From contig NW_022985731.1 in NCBI RefSeq assembly GCF_902459465.1, positions 1-64,000 on the forward strand: 64,000 nucleotides of DNA. Reading direction: 5' to 3'. The notes under the pieces are model-generated. The model had not been told where the DNA came from, made no database searches, and worked only from the letters and a program-made list of their open reading frames with translations. Below, piece after piece: positions 62,801-64,000 of the stretch; positions within the stretch are counted from its first letter, which is position 1, and every line of letters begins with the position of its first letter. The position numbers were made by a program, and so were the translations under genes. The stretch comes from Asterias rubens. Its lineage: Eukaryota; Echinodermata; Asteroidea; Forcipulatida; Asteriidae.

Positions 62801-64000
62801 TGTGGATTGTGACGATGTGATGATTGTTAAACCGCATGTTGTCATCGACTCGGACCGTAAGTTTCGACCTTAACCATGGGGGAGTGTGAACTTTCATGGA
62901 GGCCTTGACCATGTACTTGTTAGAATAAGTTTGCAGGAAGATTCTCACATTATGTGACAGGCTCTAATGTGACAGTTGAGTGAAGGGAGTGTGAATTAAA
63001 AAAAACACAATGTGGTGTTATGCTTTTTTAGGGTCTATATTTTCACATTTTTGTTTTCACACTTTGTTTTTGATCAATATAGGTAAACTTTCTGTTCATC
63101 CCCGATACATCAACAGTTGATGTTTTTATTAAACTGGCTGTTTCCCCAGTATGTTTTTTTTCCAGATTGTGACATTTATTTTATAAAAGGTCATAACTTT
63201 TGAACCAAACATCACACAAGTGTGTAAGATATGTCAAAATGAAGGTTGTTGTATGGTCTCTTTAGCCATGTATTAAACCCAATAGGTCAATTGTCCCCCT
63301 TGTGACTCATTTTTGCAGAGCCCATCACATATTGGGCCCCATTCACAAGTTAAATCAATGTGACACCGCACTAATACATGTCAAACAGTCTCAGTGCTGG
63401 CAACCCTGCCCTCTTCGGCAAACGACATTCCAGAAACCAACTACCCAAGGAGTTTTTAAAAACCTTTTGCTAATTGATTTACCAGTTACTCAATTTGAAC
63501 TACATTTGCAAAAGATGTATATGTTAACAGTCATCGATGGCAAGAACAAATCACTTTAAAGCTTGTGCAGGGCTTTGGTAGACGTTGACCAACACCCAAC
63601 CCCACATACTTCTATCAGAACCAGACCCCCACACTTAACGCACTCATACAGAGATAATAATTTACATAAGATACAAAATTAGATACCAAAATTTGTGCCG
63701 GACGCTCAAATCAGCCACCGACAGATCTTTGTTGCACCAACATAATGGAACAATCTCCCACCTATACACTTCGGTCTGCAAAATAATATTTTTTAAATTT
63801 GCACTATATAAGACTTATCATTAAGAGCTCCCCAATGTCTTACTTGACTTTCTCCACTACATGAGTAGCTCTTAAAAAAAAATAAAACTGATTTTCTCTC
63901 TGTCTTTAGACGAAGTGAACTTAGAACAGAATGCTCTGTGGCTTGAAGCCGATACGAACTACATCTCATCAACAACCGTCCTATCAGCAGTCTGGCCTTC
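17803..64000 (+). CDS. Large secreted EMI/EGF/FN3-like repeat protein (gene overview, partial)
   Basis: A multi-exon + strand gene open at the right edge. Three alternative or duplicated 5' modules feed into 25 shared exons. The visible product has a signal peptide, an EMI-like cysteine module (CTRYR, then CCDGWQGDVGDDCP), EGF-like repeats (about residues 70-185), a variable segment, and then many FN3-like repeats of about 100-120 residues carrying the W..F.D..SGI..Y core, a Y.I.V.A.N.AG strand and D-x-SPP/TPP linkers. Splice phases agree at every junction. EMI plus EGF is typical of extracellular matrix or scavenger-type proteins, so a secreted or cell-surface adhesive role is inferred. I do not recognise a named orthologue. 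Introns are rich in mobile elements. Confidence 0.85.
17922..18208. repeat. Family A element, left end truncated
   Basis: Starts at the GAACGGCTCCCTCTGAAAT part of the consensus; right end GTGTCCAGTGTCTTTAA intact. Lies in the intron of module a. Confidence 0.8.
18259..18342 (+). CDS. Module a, 84-nt cysteine-rich exon (EMI-like N part)
   Basis: Phase 2 in, phase 2 out. Carries Cys pattern C-x3-C-x7-C-x7-C and the signature GW-S-R-CTRYR, resembling the W-x-x-CTR-x-R segment of EMI domains. One Cys fewer than modules b and c at the start. Flanks TTGTTAG / GTAAGT fit splicing. Confidence 0.75.
18343..19528. other. Intergenic or intronic, no coding exon recognised
   Basis: Contains an imperfect inverted repeat near 18715-18860 (GGGCACGTCCCCAT.. 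/ ..CAATGGGGACGTC) and a G-run near 18938-18950. No supported exon. Confidence 0.4.
19529..20173. repeat. 645-bp element with long terminal inverted repeats
   Basis: Arms of about 180 bp: GCCCCTTTCACACGAGAGCA at the left and its complement at the right; inner parts share GGTCCGGACCT and CAGGGTCCCTTG. No coding capacity. Ends contain no TTAA. Resembles a foldback-type element. Confidence 0.8.
20174..21216. other. Dispersed repeat J (about 20395-20760) and AT-rich DNA
   Basis: The segment ACAGTCTCCCGAACAGTC.. to GGTGTTACCGCAAACC is shared with 55790-55960 and, in reverse, with 59156-59590. A tail with CGCCTTGCATATAAGGCGCT and ATT repeats follows. Probably a retroelement 3' region. No exon recognised. 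Confidence 0.55.
21217..21390. repeat. Family G partial element
   Basis: TTAA then AAAGGGTACGGGAACTTTTT; shares TTTTTGAGAAATGAGTAAAA with 52974-53342. Right half missing or replaced. Confidence 0.65.
21391..21790. repeat. Inverted-repeat block
   Basis: CACCCGATACTCCACATTTC near 21488 is repeated in reverse orientation near 21755. CCTAAGAG motifs at the left recall family E. Non-coding. Confidence 0.6.
21907..22150. repeat. Family D palindromic element
   Basis: Ends TGCGTTCGATTAGCTTCCC and its complement; interior GGTGAGCCCCTGG repeats and GACGTCA. A second copy lies at 33889-34141. GC-rich relative to surroundings. Confidence 0.85.
22164..22382. repeat. Short TIR element (AAGATTATAGAGCGCC ends)
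   Basis: GATTATAGAGCGCC at the left, GGCGCTCTATAATC at the right. Directly follows family D. Confidence 0.6.
22789..23115. repeat. Family C element, opposite reading to the other copies
   Basis: TTTAAAGCCATTGTACACTTTCGG at the left and AAAGTGTCCAATGGCTTTAA at the right; best example of family C ends. Confidence 0.85.
23116..24907. other. No exon recognised
   Basis: AT-rich. A hairpin TGGAGGTAGCTACCTCCATG lies near 24415. A stem (AAAAGCAGGACTACCAA near 24530, complement near 24635) suggests another small inverted-repeat element. Near 24000-24065 a segment (GTACTCGGATGCCTTCCCA) resembles the SINE near 56900. Confidence 0.4.
24908..25288. repeat. Family A element
   Basis: Left end GGCAGTGGACACTATTGG without an obvious TTAA; right end GTCCAGTGTCTTTAA. 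Its terminal TTAA is shared with the next element. Confidence 0.88.
25285..25672. repeat. Family A element in tandem with the previous one
   Basis: TTAA (25285-25288) then AAGACAGTGGACACTATTGG, ending GTGTCCACTGCCTTTAA. Reverse orientation relative to the copy on its left, judged from interior landmarks. Confidence 0.9.
25673..27319. other. GC-richer inverted-repeat block; no gene accepted
   Basis: CGGAGCTCCGGCGTACTCAG near 26270 faces its complement near 27050, and GCGTTGCCGGTGTGGCGG near 26249 faces another near 27075, so the block 26160-27130 is a diverged foldback. Open frames here (26088-26351, 26156-26545 minus, 26837-27166 minus) run through the repeat arms and show no domain. Confidence 0.5.
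27320..27378 (+). CDS. Module b, signal-peptide exon
   Basis: Encodes MNFLKYFVVVLVSARIPLSQ: same length (59 nt), same phase and same ..P-L/F-SQ ending as module a. The donor is GTTGAG, weaker than in modules a and c. An acceptor-like TTTCAG lies just before the ATG. Confidence 0.65.
27379..28004. other. Module b intron, homologous to the module c intron
   Basis: 27540-27790 resembles 31860-32065, sharing GAGCTAAAAACTTGACCAA, GGGTTACCAA and GCAATGCTTGAAA. A run of 12-13 G lies near 27530. This is intron-level evidence for a segmental duplication. Confidence 0.75.
28005..28088 (+). CDS. Module b, 84-nt cysteine-rich exon
   Basis: Phase 2-2, 84 nt. Starts CTICGYTCQQSYTTDCG and ends GWSSCTRYR. 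Acceptor TTTCTTGTAG; donor GTTTGT. Nearly identical framework to module c (CDVCSYTCPQRYTTSCG). Confidence 0.78.
28089..28858. repeat. Diverged inverted repeats in intron
   Basis: GACTTGATTCAAGCCCCATT near 28160 is mirrored near 28330-28355, and CATTGTAGTCTTGGC near 28538 is mirrored by GCCAAGACTACCAACG near 28629. Non-coding, probably two small old elements. Confidence 0.5.
28859..29240. repeat. Family A element
   Basis: TTAA at both ends; AAAGGCAGTGGACACTATTG left end complete; right end GTGTCCAGTGTCTTTAA. Confidence 0.92.
29465..29716. repeat. 252-bp palindromic element (GGGCCCAATTTCATGGCTC ends)
   Basis: Ends GGGCCCAATTTCATGGCTCT and AGAGCCATGAAATTGGGCCC are exact complements; interior is built of CGCTTACG / CGTAAGCG motifs. 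Confidence 0.88.
29717..31264. other. Possible 5' UTR exon of module c; otherwise non-coding
   Basis: A donor TAATAG/GTAAGA at 30758/30759 and an acceptor TTTTAATTAACAG at 31240 could bound a 5' UTR intron before the module c ATG at 31265. The upstream limit of that exon is not visible. The rest is AT-rich with no frame I accept. Confidence 0.35.
31265..31320 (+). CDS. Module c, signal-peptide exon
   Basis: Encodes MVDVTFLIIFLALKLADVQ, 56 nt, phase 2, donor GTGAGTAC. Three nt shorter than modules a and b but the same end phase. It is the module closest to the shared exons, so the default first exon may be this one. Confidence 0.8.
31321..32120. other. Module c intron
   Basis: Contains a family F fragment (31391-31455) and the segment homologous to the module b intron (about 31860-32065). 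Confidence 0.65.
32121..32204 (+). CDS. Module c, 84-nt cysteine-rich exon
   Basis: Phase 2-2. Cys pattern C-x2-C-x3-C-x7-C-x7-C followed by TRYR. The next shared exon begins GITCYKCCDGWQG, which completes an EMI-like CC-x-GW motif. Confidence 0.8.
32368..32771. repeat. Family A element
   Basis: TTAA at both ends; left AAAAGCACTGGACACTATTG; interior carries a small insertion near 32530. Confidence 0.88.
32772..33888. other. Intron, no exon recognised
   Basis: A 93-residue open frame at 33372-33653 has no recognisable motif and does not fit the splice phases. TTAAAGGGACGTTGTAGCC near 32996 and TTTGCCTTTAA near 33280 could bound another TTAA element. Confidence 0.4.
33889..34141. repeat. Family D palindromic element, second copy
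   Basis: Same ends and interior as 21907-22150, including GGGGCACTTGGGGCTGACCC; a few indels. Confidence 0.88.
34500..34564 (+). CDS. Shared exon 1: end of EMI-like domain
   Basis: Phase 2 in, 1 out. Contains ITCYKCCDGWQGD and DDCPT: the CC-x-GW-x-G motif at the end of EMI domains. Acceptor TTAATTTGCAG, donor GTAAGT. First exon after the three modules. Confidence 0.88.
34565..35605. other. Intron, no exon recognised
   Basis: AT-rich. 34715-34885 is a diverged inverted repeat (CCATCTTGAATCTCTCCC / ..CCAAGATGGAGG). Confidence 0.4.
35606..35707 (+). CDS. Shared exon 2: EGF-like domain
   Basis: Phase 1-1, 102 nt. Six cysteines spaced C-x5-C-x5-C-x5-C-x2-C-x8-C, with the typical CQNGGTC of EGF domains. 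Symmetric phase 1-1, as is usual for shuffled EGF modules. Confidence 0.9.
35738..35926. repeat. Family B half element
   Basis: TTAAAGGAACACGTTGCC left end through ACACGGTCGGCCATTT, then sequence changes at the palindrome centre; the right arm is missing. Confidence 0.8.
35934..35975. repeat. Perfect 17-bp hairpin
   Basis: CCTGTCTTTATCCTTGA and its exact complement are separated by 8 nt. It sits where the missing arm of the family B half element would begin. Confidence 0.9.
36049..36356. repeat. 308-bp near-perfect palindrome
   Basis: ATAGACCTTTTCGCAAATAC at the left is matched at the right. The centre GGTCTATAGACC joins two long arms with CAATGCGC and ACAATGCAC motifs. It could extrude as a cruciform. 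Confidence 0.92.
36729..36866 (+). CDS. Shared exon 3: cysteine-rich EGF-like
   Basis: Phase 1-1, 138 nt. Cys pattern C-x5-C-x4-C-x7-C-x2-C-x21-C with CTQIDNC and KCDNCDGEYG, a longer last loop than usual for EGF. The acceptor TTTCGTTTGTGAAG is modest; donor GTGAGT. Confidence 0.82.
36915..37305. repeat. Family B element, complete
   Basis: TTAA on both sides; AAAGGAACACGTTGCC at the left and AACGTGTCCCTTTAA at the right; central TTTGACTCCCATAAATGGCC. Confidence 0.92.
37452..37591. repeat. 140-bp inverted-repeat element
   Basis: TAGATGGATTGCAGTACG at the left and CGTACTGCAATCCATCTA at the right, with CGACCGCCATCTTT mirrored inside. Confidence 0.88.
37865..37969 (+). CDS. Shared exon 4: EGF-like domain
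   Basis: Phase 1-1, 105 nt. Canonical C4-x-C5-x8-C6 end: CTCTAGFSGTDC. Splices in frame from exon 3 (A + AG). Confidence 0.92.
37970..39430. other. Large intron, left flank of retroelement
   Basis: A-rich; a run of about 22 A lies near 38265. A small hairpin (AAGTGTAACCC/GGGTACACTT) lies near 38015. The Ty3-type element's 3' part and LTR may lie here, but I found no terminal repeat pair. Confidence 0.4.
39431..42215 (-). mobile_element. Broken Ty3-type LTR retrotransposon pol, antisense in intron
   Basis: The minus strand encodes a pol polyprotein in order. First comes a short protease-RT linker (ORF start at 42182, in-frame stop just upstream). Next are RT (LCVDYRKLN near 41675, YLDDVIIYS near 41390) and RNase H (TDAS and the D near ADALSR). 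Then come the integrase HHCC zinc finger (H..MGHLGFQ, CERC) and the catalytic core (HSDQG, ERFNRTL). Breaks: one frame change near 41090 between RT and RNase H, a second near 39862 in the integrase core, and loss of the integrase end at 39431. No gag and no LTR recognised. It lies within the intron between exons 4 and 5. Confidence 0.93.
42216..43336. other. Large intron, right flank of retroelement
   Basis: A-rich on the + strand, as expected for the upstream part of the antisense element. No gag-like frame or LTR recognised. Confidence 0.4.
43337..43591 (+). CDS. Shared exon 5
   Basis: Phase 1-1, 255 nt. 85 residues rich in Ser/Thr/Val, no cysteine, with segments such as DFTEIQIVTKSSYQP. 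No domain recognised; beta-rich linker before the FN3-like part. Donor C/GTGAGT. Confidence 0.82.
44149..44472. repeat. TIR element filled with an 11-bp minisatellite
   Basis: Ends AAGCCTGGTTCATACTTCCTG-like and its complement (one mismatch) flank about 25 copies of CATTCGCTTCG with CATACG and CATCCG variants (about 44171-44449). Because 11 is not divisible by 3 and the unit has no stop, open frames appear on both strands; on the minus strand the conceptual product repeats MRSECEANAKR-like 11-mers. I regard this as non-coding. Confidence 0.92.
44619..44760 (+). CDS. Shared exon 6
   Basis: Phase 1-2, 142 nt. Two cysteines (SSCTTGS, STCYHS) and FTINYNSW. Acceptor TTGGTTCTAG, donor GTAAGT. Probably the first part of a beta-sandwich domain. 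Confidence 0.85.
44770..45190. repeat. LINE-like 3' fragment with (AAT)n
   Basis: (AAT)n near 44776-44800 followed by text resembling the reverse complement of a retroelement coding region. Stops in all frames. Confidence 0.4.
45354..45567 (+). CDS. Shared exon 7
   Basis: Phase 2-0, 214 nt. Includes RYDVTTVSGGHMRLYDRD and two Cys (YHCVDVVSGC). Acceptor TTATTTGCAG; donor GTAAGG. Confidence 0.88.
45715..45895 (+). CDS. Shared exon 8: FN3-like repeat, first half
   Basis: Phase 0-1, 181 nt. Carries WEGWVDDLSGIKEFNLQV, the W..D.SGI..F core of these repeats. Confidence 0.9.
45994..46112. repeat. Inverted repeat in intron 8
   Basis: GGTTCTTAAACGGCTGTTTA at the left, TAAACGGATGTTTAAGAACG at the right. 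Downstream near 46525-46590 is a tandem TTTTTCAAAACTG tract. Confidence 0.7.
46679..46846. repeat. Family A left half, broken
   Basis: TTAAAGGCAGTGGACACTAT.. through TTTCCACGAATTTGA, then replaced by another element. Confidence 0.85.
46847..46976. repeat. Relative of the 44149 TIR element
   Basis: Right end GCAGGAAGAATGAACCGGG matches the 44149 family end; TCGCAGCGAATATTTCGC at the left. No minisatellite expansion here. Confidence 0.6.
47068..47361 (+). CDS. Shared exon 9: FN3-like repeat end and next start
   Basis: Phase 1-1, 294 nt. YSIVLTAVDNAGNTRLARR is the last strand pair of the previous FN3-like unit; FEWITSLD begins the next. Acceptor TGTTAAAACTAAAG is weak, but the frame and content support it. 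Confidence 0.85.
47362..48078. other. Intron, no exon recognised
   Basis: AT-rich; open frames on both strands near 47530-47830 have no domain. Confidence 0.4.
48079..49035. mobile_element. 957-bp TIR element with 6-bp target duplication
   Basis: Ends TAGGGCCACTGATTTTCCG and its exact complement (19 bp). Flanked by GCTTAG at 48073-48078 and 49036-49041. Next to the left end, AATTCCGTTT-type motifs occur about four times within 70 bp; near the right end TTCCG motifs recur. No transposase, so non-autonomous. Superfamily not assigned. Confidence 0.88.
49089..49455 (+). CDS. Shared exon 10: FN3-like
   Basis: Phase 1-2, 367 nt, longest exon. FRVFSDIDHRGG opens one strand; IRFWVEAQDIAGHF and DSSPPIIEDFWL form the strand and linker hallmark. 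Donor AG/GTAAG. Confidence 0.92.
49884..50270. repeat. Family A element
   Basis: TTAA on both ends; near-consensus; left end AAAGGCAGTGGACACTATTG. Confidence 0.92.
50439..50565 (+). CDS. Shared exon 11: FN3-like
   Basis: Phase 2-0, 127 nt. EFRTYDIHSGVRTIEWRL matches the D-x-x-SG(V/I)-x-x-(Y/E)W core. Acceptor TCTCTATCAG. Confidence 0.88.
50699..51058 (+). mobile_element. tRNA-derived SINE
   Basis: Has A-box-like AGATAAGAGCACTGAAC and B box GGTTCGAATCC in tRNA spacing, then a body and a 3' region AGCGCTTTGAGACGCCCTTC.. AAAGTGCTATA with a T/A-rich tail. Tail ends only a few bases from the acceptor of exon 12. Confidence 0.8.
51063..51233 (+). CDS. Shared exon 12
   Basis: Phase 0-0, 171 nt. 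Four Cys in CDPVTCMCVPGGDC, then YYIMLTVTNHARLVTS, a last-strand pattern. Acceptor TTGTTTTTTCCTAG abuts the SINE tail. Confidence 0.88.
51301..51557. repeat. Family A deletion derivative (257 bp)
   Basis: TTAA flanks; reduced interior (AATGGCTCCCTCTGAAGTAA); right end AAGTGCCTTTAA. Confidence 0.75.
51599..51805 (+). CDS. Shared exon 13: FN3-like, first half
   Basis: Phase 0-0, 207 nt. ITVDTSPPQAGVVHDG linker, then HWEGFFDKESGVKFYEY, the clearest copy of the repeat signature. Confidence 0.93.
51853..52067. repeat. Family G and family F fragments
   Basis: GAGGGTCTGGGTACTTTTTG.. (family G left part, to about 51965) and a family F right end (TTCTGTAATGTTCCTTTAA). Confidence 0.6.
52137..52411 (+). 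CDS. Shared exon 14: FN3-like, second half and linker
   Basis: Phase 0-2, 275 nt. GMYFITVIAYNRALEPS and MIDTSPPELSNISI. Acceptor CCCTATACATAG. Confidence 0.92.
52480..52600. repeat. Possible retroelement terminal motif
   Basis: CGCTAGGGTTGAAACGTCAGG resembles sequences seen near the ends of Penelope-like elements. Weak evidence. Confidence 0.3.
52819..52972. repeat. Family E element
   Basis: Ends CGATTTCACGAAACGCTAAG and ..GTTAGGAAGAGTCTGG; interior CTCGTCCTAAGTCCTAAG. Confidence 0.75.
52974..53342. repeat. Family G palindromic element
   Basis: TTAA at both ends. Long arms: AACTACAGCACCTCAGCAAC faces its complement. The centre is CGTCTCGGTGATCATGAGACG. Confidence 0.9.
53436..53580 (+). CDS. 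Shared exon 15
   Basis: Phase 2-0, 145 nt. VSDITVYPGQEILN and CQWTSGIQEKFFLP; start of a beta-sandwich unit. Acceptor TGCTTTCAG. Confidence 0.88.
53744..53917. repeat. 174-bp near-perfect palindrome
   Basis: GGGGTGGATTTCACAAAGGT at the left and its complement at the right; arms of about 75 bp built of CCTAACTTAGGA motifs; related in style to family E. Confidence 0.92.
54157..54375 (+). CDS. Shared exon 16: FN3-like
   Basis: Phase 0-0, 219 nt. LSWSGSDEDSSIFDYEIGL and FFLVVKAINKAQL. Confidence 0.92.
54472..54700. repeat. Family A fragment
   Basis: TAAAGGTACTGGACGCGTTTTGG to about TTTGAGAAAGACTGAGGTAA; right part lost. Confidence 0.6.
54770..54920 (+). CDS. Shared exon 17: D-T-TPP linker
   Basis: Phase 0-1, 151 nt. 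IIVDTTPPMFVGRILVH and DGEYLVTEWGDDGFTDNED: linker and next-unit start. Confidence 0.92.
55087..55367. repeat. Family A fragment, diverged
   Basis: AAAGACCATTATTCTCACTTG to TGATTAACAATAGTGTTTG. Confidence 0.6.
55790..55965. repeat. Dispersed repeat J
   Basis: GAAGTCTCCCGAACCCCCTA.. GGTGTTACCGCAAACCAG..; relative of 20395 and, in reverse, 59156. Confidence 0.65.
55994..56271 (+). CDS. Shared exon 18: FN3-like
   Basis: Phase 1-0, 278 nt. Two Cys (GPCESQTFC), YYISVKAENSAGLSTV and VLDVPPSAAGVDFG linker. Confidence 0.92.
56838..57045 (-). mobile_element. tRNA-derived SINE, minus strand
   Basis: The reverse strand reads CTAAATGGTAAGACACGGCT then B box GGGTTCGAATCCC, with an AAT-rich tail to the left. 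A fragment of a similar sequence occurs near 24000. Confidence 0.65.
57111..57314 (+). CDS. Shared exon 19: FN3-like, first half
   Basis: Phase 0-0, 204 nt. LSAQWFGFEHPHLDINYEVA and ATSYELDGLDLTP. Acceptor TTTTGATAACTAG. Confidence 0.9.
57413..57800. repeat. Family A element
   Basis: TTAA both ends; full length, near-consensus. Confidence 0.93.
57819..58193. repeat. Family A element, opposite orientation, 18 bp after the previous one
   Basis: TTAAAGACAGTGGACACTAT to GTGTCCACTGCCTTAA. The two copies face each other and could pair over their full length. Confidence 0.93.
58491..58629 (+). CDS. Shared exon 20: FN3-like, second half
   Basis: Phase 0-1, 139 nt. YYFTVRATSETGSVIVTSDG, then one Cys (GCDPAN). 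Confidence 0.9.
58674..59057. repeat. Family A element
   Basis: TTAA both ends; left AAAGACACTGGACACC; right GTGTCCACTGCCTTTAA. Confidence 0.92.
59156..59590 (-). repeat. Dispersed repeat J with nested insertion
   Basis: Reverse copy of repeat J split near TACTACCGCGG / CGGATTGTTCGGG by about 230 bp (59280-59512) ending in an ATT-type tail, apparently a retroelement 3' end. Confidence 0.65.
59640..59998. repeat. Possible retroelement 3' region
   Basis: AACGTTTCGACTAGTTTGCTC followed by CATCATCAGTAGAC recalls ends of Penelope-like or LINE elements; ends in AATAAATTTTGTTAATC. Confidence 0.4.
60018..60197 (+). CDS. Shared exon 21
   Basis: Phase 1-1, 180 nt. One Cys (QHCEDD) and ISARWSIPVMLRPFVTN. 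Acceptor TTCCTCTTCAG. Confidence 0.9.
60255..60629. repeat. Family A element
   Basis: TTAA both ends; left AAGGCACTGGATACG; right AATAGTGTCCAGTAG..CCTTTAA. Confidence 0.85.
60925..61043 (+). CDS. Shared exon 22
   Basis: Phase 1-0, 119 nt. SSEWVTLLDYQDLGMAFNHL and DGARLRSK. Acceptor TTTTATTTTAG. Confidence 0.88.
61064..61695. repeat. Family A element split by two nested family E elements
   Basis: Family A arms lie at 61064-61115 and about 61394-61695. The outer family E is 61116-61393, and a complete second family E (61149-61318) sits inside it. Confidence 0.7.
62250..62540 (+). CDS. Shared exon 23
   Basis: Phase 0-0, 291 nt. CHGSVCFQPM, then LMDFYEWTIAEDGEHSAV, a repeat core with a Y-x-W strand. 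Acceptor TTTGCCACAG. Confidence 0.92.
62691..62856 (+). CDS. Shared exon 24: FN3-like, second half
   Basis: Phase 0-1, 166 nt. CLRMAVRGHNKAGLSSIVS and ..VVDCDDVMI. Confidence 0.92.
62857..63909. other. Intron, no exon recognised
   Basis: AT-rich; an 85-residue frame at 63302-63559 does not fit splice phases and has no domain. Confidence 0.4.
63910..64000 (+). CDS. Shared exon 25, cut by window edge
   Basis: Phase 1 in. Visible part reads NLEQNALWLEADTNYISSTT and continues open to the last base. Acceptor CTGTCTTTAG. Confidence 0.88.

Overview
This is eukaryotic, intron-rich, AT-rich DNA packed with short inverted-repeat elements. GT-AG introns, a mostly secreted EMI/EGF/FN3-like protein gene and the mixture of TTAA-flanked palindromic repeats, a tRNA-derived SINE and Ty3-type pol suggest a marine invertebrate deuterostome. 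My best guess is an echinoderm, perhaps a starfish; this is inference, since no species marker is present.

Region 1 (1-7010) is a tandem array of 40 tRNA-Val units, about 165-185 bp per unit, all on the + strand. 35 units are full length: 18 AAC, 11 TAC, 4 CAC and 2 with anticodon TAT on a valine body. Five are truncated. Blocks of several units have been copied within the array. The array probably continues upstream of the window.

Region 2 (7011-17766) has no confidently placed protein gene. It holds several families of short palindromic elements, a 5'-truncated LINE reverse transcriptase fragment on the minus strand split by one such element, a THAP-zinc-finger-like remnant inside nested inverted-repeat elements, and one unrecognised short coding candidate (13191-13406).

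Region 3 (17767-64000) is one large + strand gene running off the window. Three separate 5' modules (near 17.8, 27.3 and 31.3 kb) each have a signal-peptide exon ending in phase 2 and an 84-nt cysteine-rich exon of phase 2-2. From 34500 onward, 25 exons follow; every junction I checked keeps the reading frame. They encode the rest of an EMI-like domain, EGF-like repeats and a long series of FN3-like beta-sandwich repeats marked by D-x-SPP / D-x-TPP linkers (about 1,540 residues visible after the modules). No transmembrane segment or stop is reached. The introns hold most of the mobile-element load, including a broken antisense Ty3-type pol (39431-42215), an 11-bp minisatellite enclosed by inverted repeats, a 957-bp TIR element with a 6-bp target duplication, and a SINE abutting an exon.

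Repeat labels used below: family A (TTAA-flanked, end AAAGGCAGTGGACAC, about 385 bp), B (TTAA, AAAGGAACACGTTGCC, about 385-395 bp), C (TTAA, AAAGCCATTGGACAC, about 350 bp), D (TGCGTTCGATTAGCTTCCC, about 250 bp), E (GATTTCACGAAACGCTA, about 160 bp), F (TTAA, AAAGGAACATTACA, about 325 bp), G (TTAA, AAAGAGGGTCT, about 370 bp). All are palindromic, non-coding and MITE-like.
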